Source of the DNA: Corynebacterium freiburgense
GTDB taxonomy: Bacteria; Actinomycetota; Actinomycetes; Mycobacteriales; Mycobacteriaceae
Assembly: GCF_030408815.1 (NCBI RefSeq)
Contig: NZ_CP047355.1
Location: forward strand, 620,001 to 684,000
Direction of reading: 5' to 3'
DNA length: 64,000 nucleotides
Shown: in pieces, positions 61,812-64,000 of the stretch
Position numbering within the stretch: the first letter of the stretch is position 1
Layout: each line of letters opens with the position of its first letter
The notes under the pieces: model-generated
Seen by the model: the letters and a program-made list of their open reading frames with translations, nothing else
What the model was told of the DNA's origin: nothing
The model's database searches: none
Program-made: the position numbers and the translations under genes

Positions 61812-61928
61812 AGGCAGATTTGTGTTGTGGGCTCCCGGTTTGGGGGTTTGAGCTGGGAAAATGCGGTAATAGGTTGTGGGTGATGTGAAATCTGCCTTGT
61901 TGGGTGGTGGGGCGTGTCAAATCTGCCT
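61812..61928. repeat. AAATCTGCCT cluster, second locus
   Basis: Copies at 61812-61821 (reverse), 61888-61897 and 61919-61928 (forward). The 61888 copy is preceded by GATGTG, like the copies near 43.7 and 44.0 kb. Spacing is irregular. Confidence 0.7.
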
Positions 61929-61949
61929 GATTTTCGGGGCGGCGGGTTG

Positions 61950-62250
61950 GTTTCTCGAGCCTCTGGACCGCTTGACCCGGTGTTTCATAGGCCTACCCTA
62001 TTAAACTAGTGATGTTTTCATCCCCACTGTCACAGATTCCATAAAATCGGCTGAAAAAAATGGAATTTGTGACAGCAAGCCATGTTGCGCACAAGCGTTG
62101 ACCTGGGGTTTGTCGCAGATTCCATAAAAACAGTGAAAAAAATGGAATCTGTGACAGGTTCCCTACCTATCGTGTCACAAATTCCATAAAAACAGCCGAA
62201 AAAATGGAATCTGTGACAGCCCCCGAATAGCAGCTCAGCCAGCACTCCGA
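61950..62250. repeat. dispersed hairpin element, copies B1-B3
   Basis: Three palindromes of arms TGTCACAGATTCCAT/ATGGAATCTGTGACA at 62028-62074, 62111-62156 and 62173-62218, with A-rich 16-base loops, each with minor changes. Upstream lies the decayed partner palindrome TTTCATAGG-CCTAC-CCTATTAAA and CTAGTGATGTTTT; downstream lies GAATAGCAGCTCAGCCAGC. Order and sequence match copy A at 27.1-27.3 kb. Confidence 0.88.
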
Positions 62251-62313
62251 CCACTACACGATCAGCCGCACGAACAGATACCCGACCACCCCCAAACCAC
62301 CACCCCCAAACCA

Positions 62314-63174
62314 CTATTTGCTCGTTTCGCGTTCCCAGCAGATCGGGCATGTGGGGTGGATTTGGATGTAGGTACGTTGGATATGGTTTGCGTAGGGGTT
62401 AATGGTTTGGATTTCGCCTGGTGTGAGTTGGAGGGGTGGGGTTCCTGGTGGCTCCTCGTGTTGCTCTAGGAGTGTGAGTGCGCATGTGGCTATGCGTGCG
62501 GCGGTAGTTTGGAGGAGGATTTGGTTTGGTGGGGGTGGGGTTTCCCAAGGTTGGAGCTTGTTCCGGTGTGGGTCTTGTTGGGTTTGGTGGAGTTCGTAGC
62601 ACATGGGGCAGGGGCCTTGTCCTTTGATGTGGAGGGGGCCGATGTGTCCTTGGCCGTCGGTGATGGTGGCTGGTATCCAGGTTTGGTTTGGGTGTTTGAG
62701 GTGTTCAGCGATATTGATGGGTTGTTGGATGGCGATTATGGGGGTGGGTTTTTCGTATTGGATTCGGTCGAGGAAGTCTTTGGTGTGTTCTTCGGGGATG
62801 GGTTGGCGGATGGTGAGTCCGCTGTTTTGGAGGGTGTTGGTGGTGTGGCGTGCTAGTGGGTTGTTTCCCAGGATGATTATGGTTTGGTGTGGTGGCTTGG
62901 GTTGGAGGATTCGATAGTTGAGTAGGTCCTGGATAAGGCTTTGTGCTGCGGTTTTAGTGAGTCCTGCTGCTGTAAGGCCGACGGTTATGGTGTTGAGGGG
63001 TACGGGGTTGCGGGCGGTAAGAAGTGCGAGCGCGACGCTTTTGACATTGGTGGGGGTGAGGGCGTCGAAAATGCCTGCGTGGTGTGGGTCGGTGCCGAAT
63101 TGTATAGCTGGGCCTGGGCGAATATGTAGTTGGGTGGCTGATGAAAGCTGAATTGTATTGTCCTCCCCGTGCAT
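62314..63174 (-). CDS. cyclodehydratase/E1-like (TOMM-type) protein with CxxC pairs
   Basis: A 286-residue protein corresponding to mycobacterial Rv3196 and annotated elsewhere as TOMM precursor leader-binding or bacteriocin cyclodehydratase-like. An N-terminal winged part (about 30-95) binds a peptide in true cyclodehydratases; the middle has TIIILGNNPLARHTTNTL, a nucleotide-fold strand-turn; two CxxC pairs, CPMC and CPIC, are at about residues 188-191 and 277-280 and should hold zinc. ATP-binding residues of ThiF proteins are not evident, and no precursor peptide gene lies nearby. The product may be a repurposed leader-binding module. It is divergent from the DUF45 peptidase gene, 28 bp apart. 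Confidence 0.65.
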   Translation of the reverse strand: MHGEDNTIQLSSATQLHIRPGPAIQFGTDPHHAGIFDALTPTNVKSVALALLTARNPVPLNTITVGLTAAGLTKTAAQSLIQDLLNYRILQPKPPHQTIIILGNNPLARHTTNTLQNSGLTIRQPIPEEHTKDFLDRIQYEKPTPIIAIQQPINIAEHLKHPNQTWIPATITDGQGHIGPLHIKGQGPCPMCYELHQTQQDPHRNKLQPWETPPPPNQILLQTTAARIATCALTLLEQHEEPPGTPPLQLTPGEIQTINPYANHIQRTYIQIHPTCPICWERETSK

Positions 63175-63202
63175 GATTTGAGTGTAAATACAATGTGTTG
63201 TT

Positions 63203-63697
63203 ATGGCTACCCCTGAGGTTGAGGTTATTAGGTCGGCGCGGCGTCGGCGTAGTGTGCAGGCGCAGTTTGTCGATGGCCGGATTCAGGTTCGGGTGCCTGC
63301 ATCATTGGGTGCTGCTGAGGAGGCTGAGATTGTGGCCCGCGTGGTGGCTAGGTTGCAGCGCCGCACACCGCGTGTCGACGCCCAGCTCGCCGAGCTCGCC
63401 GAAAAGCTTAATGCGGAACTCCTCGAAGGGCGGGCAAAATTCCGTAGTATCCGCTGGGTGGCAAACCAAAAGAAACGCTGGGGCTCTTGCACTCCGGCAA
63501 CTGGTGATATCCGCATTTCTGATCGTCTGCAAACCGTGCCGGACTACGTGCTAGCGGCGGTCATTGTGCATGAACTTGTCCACACCTTTGTCAGTGGTGG
63601 TCACACCAAGGAATTCTGGTCGTGGGCGGACCGGGCGCCGCATGCTGAACGCGCGAAAGGATTCCTGGAGGCTTACCAACGGTATGGTGGTGAGTAG
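63203..63697 (+). CDS. YgjP-like DUF45 metallopeptidase
   Basis: A 164-residue zinc peptidase. VIVHELVHTFVSGGHTKEFW holds HExxH (about residue 128-132) and a downstream His; RWGSC is at about 92-96, typical of YgjP/WLM-like DUF45 proteins. It is cytoplasmic, with no signal peptide. It is divergent from the cyclodehydratase-like gene, a pairing conserved in actinobacteria. ATG 63203. Substrate unknown. It is followed after 31 bp by the DUF1707 gene. Confidence 0.85.
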   Translation: MATPEVEVIRSARRRRSVQAQFVDGRIQVRVPASLGAAEEAEIVARVVARLQRRTPRVDAQLAELAEKLNAELLEGRAKFRSIRWVANQKKRWGSCTPATGDIRISDRLQTVPDYVLAAVIVHELVHTFVSGGHTKEFWSWADRAPHAERAKGFLEAYQRYGGE

Positions 63698-63728
63698 TCG
63701 CACAATGTGAGTAACCAGGAGGATTTAG

Positions 63729-64000
63729 ATGAGCGTCCCGCAACCAGTGCCTGAATCACAATCTGCCAGGGATCTTACTGCTCATGCTGAAGCCACCAAA
63801 ATAGTTCAAACCGCCTTTGCCAATGGTTGGATTGATGTACATGACCTGGATCGTCGGCTTGAAGGAATCGCTAACGCTGGCACTCCACTGGCAGCTCGCG
63901 CATTTATTGTGGACCTGGAAGAACCATGGTCGCTTATTCGTGCAAAAGAGCAACAAAAGGAGATGGCTGCATCACACAATAAAGTTATGATTCATGTGTA
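63729..64000 (+). CDS. DUF1707 domain protein, 3' end outside the window
   Basis: Ninety residues are visible from ATG 63729 (AGGAGGA seven bases upstream). The sequence QSARDLTAHAEATKIVQTAF followed by GWIDVHDLDRRLEGIANAGT resembles DUF1707 (SHOCT-like), a short helical domain at the N terminus of many actinobacterial membrane proteins. The rest is cut by the window end. No role can be given. Confidence 0.72.
   Translation, partial: MSVPQPVPESQSARDLTAHAEATKIVQTAFANGWIDVHDLDRRLEGIANAGTPLAARAFIVDLEEPWSLIRAKEQQKEMAASHNKVMIHV

Larger units (their letters stand above)
61612..62313. other. second repeat-rich intergenic region
   Basis: About 700 bases with no credible gene. Left part (61612-61810) shows nothing recognisable. 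Then three AAATCTGCCT copies (61812-61928) and three hairpin repeats (61950-62250). Frames such as 62030-62350 only translate the hairpins. This is the place of the whiB7 gene in mycobacteria, and no whiB7 is present. Confidence 0.7.

Noticed and set aside
61950..62250. Integron attC sites or a CRISPR-like array.
   Set aside because: No integrase or gene cassettes, and the units are simple palindromes with irregular spacing.
62030..62350. Minus-strand frame with repeated FHFF-type units.
   Set aside because: The repeats are the hairpin elements read as protein; the frame has no start signal and no known domain.

Overview
The window is a chromosomal segment of a Corynebacterium. Its G+C looks to be around one half, closer to the C. 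diphtheriae/ulcerans group than to high-GC corynebacteria, but I could not compute it and do not name a species. The genus call rests on gene order: LCP ligase / rmlD-wbbL-rmlA / whiB2 / DUF3499 / manB-tobH-manA / sahH-tmk-mtrA-mtrB-lpqB-comF-hpf-secA1 / desA3 pair / rsgA-aroA / sigH-rshA / whiB1 / rhlE / moeB / adnA-adnB-K channel-nudC-uvrD2. This is the order known from C. glutamicum and, mirrored, from M. tuberculosis Rv3195-Rv3267. There is no tRNA, rRNA, IS element, prophage or CRISPR array.

Layout. 1-4.8 kb (minus): the start of a Dcu-type dicarboxylate transporter, then a trehalose-type ABC importer (small membrane protein, two permeases, lipoprotein) without its ATPase gene, then a TIGR03089 protein. 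4.8-14.6 kb: cell-envelope block with the LCP arabinogalactan ligase, dTDP-rhamnose and GDP-mannose supply genes, rhamnosyltransferase, phosphomannomutase and mannose-6-phosphate isomerase, interrupted by whiB2. 14.7-26.8 kb: a proline-rich membrane protein, DUF4259, then a compact chain sahH-tmk-mtrA-mtrB-lpqB-comF followed by hpf and secA1. 26.8-29.2 kb: a repeat-rich intergenic stretch, a DUF6459 gene, and two small conserved genes. 29.3-31.7 kb: fatty-acid desaturase with its reductase.

31.8-37.9 kb is the accessory part. It holds a sortase-anchored surface protein with four DUF5979-like domains, a duplicated beta-helix protein of the YdcK/phage type, and a three-gene AT-rich cassette: a secreted phospholipase A2 followed by two paralogous small membrane proteins. 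This cassette is the best candidate for an undescribed small system. 37.9-46.5 kb: a CLC channel coupled to rsgA, then aroA, yedK, ybaK, sigH-rshA, the 24-residue ribosomal protein bL37, whiB1 and an Rv3212-like protein. 46.5-61.6 kb: the rhlE helicase, DUF3107, DUF3152, moeB, TIGR02569, and the repair group adnA-adnB-channel-nudC-uvrD2. 61.6-64 kb: a second repeat-rich intergenic stretch, a cyclodehydratase/E1-like protein divergent from a DUF45 metallopeptidase, and the start of a DUF1707 protein.

Two repeat families tie distant intergenic regions together. One is a hairpin element present near 27.2 kb and three times near 62.1 kb. The other is a decamer, AAATCTGCCT, present four times near 43.8 kb and three times near 61.9 kb. 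Predicted regulatory sites include two tandem TACG-N4-CGTA palindromes before the desaturase operon, a wide inverted repeat before the importer, and GlxR-like sites before sahH and before whiB1.
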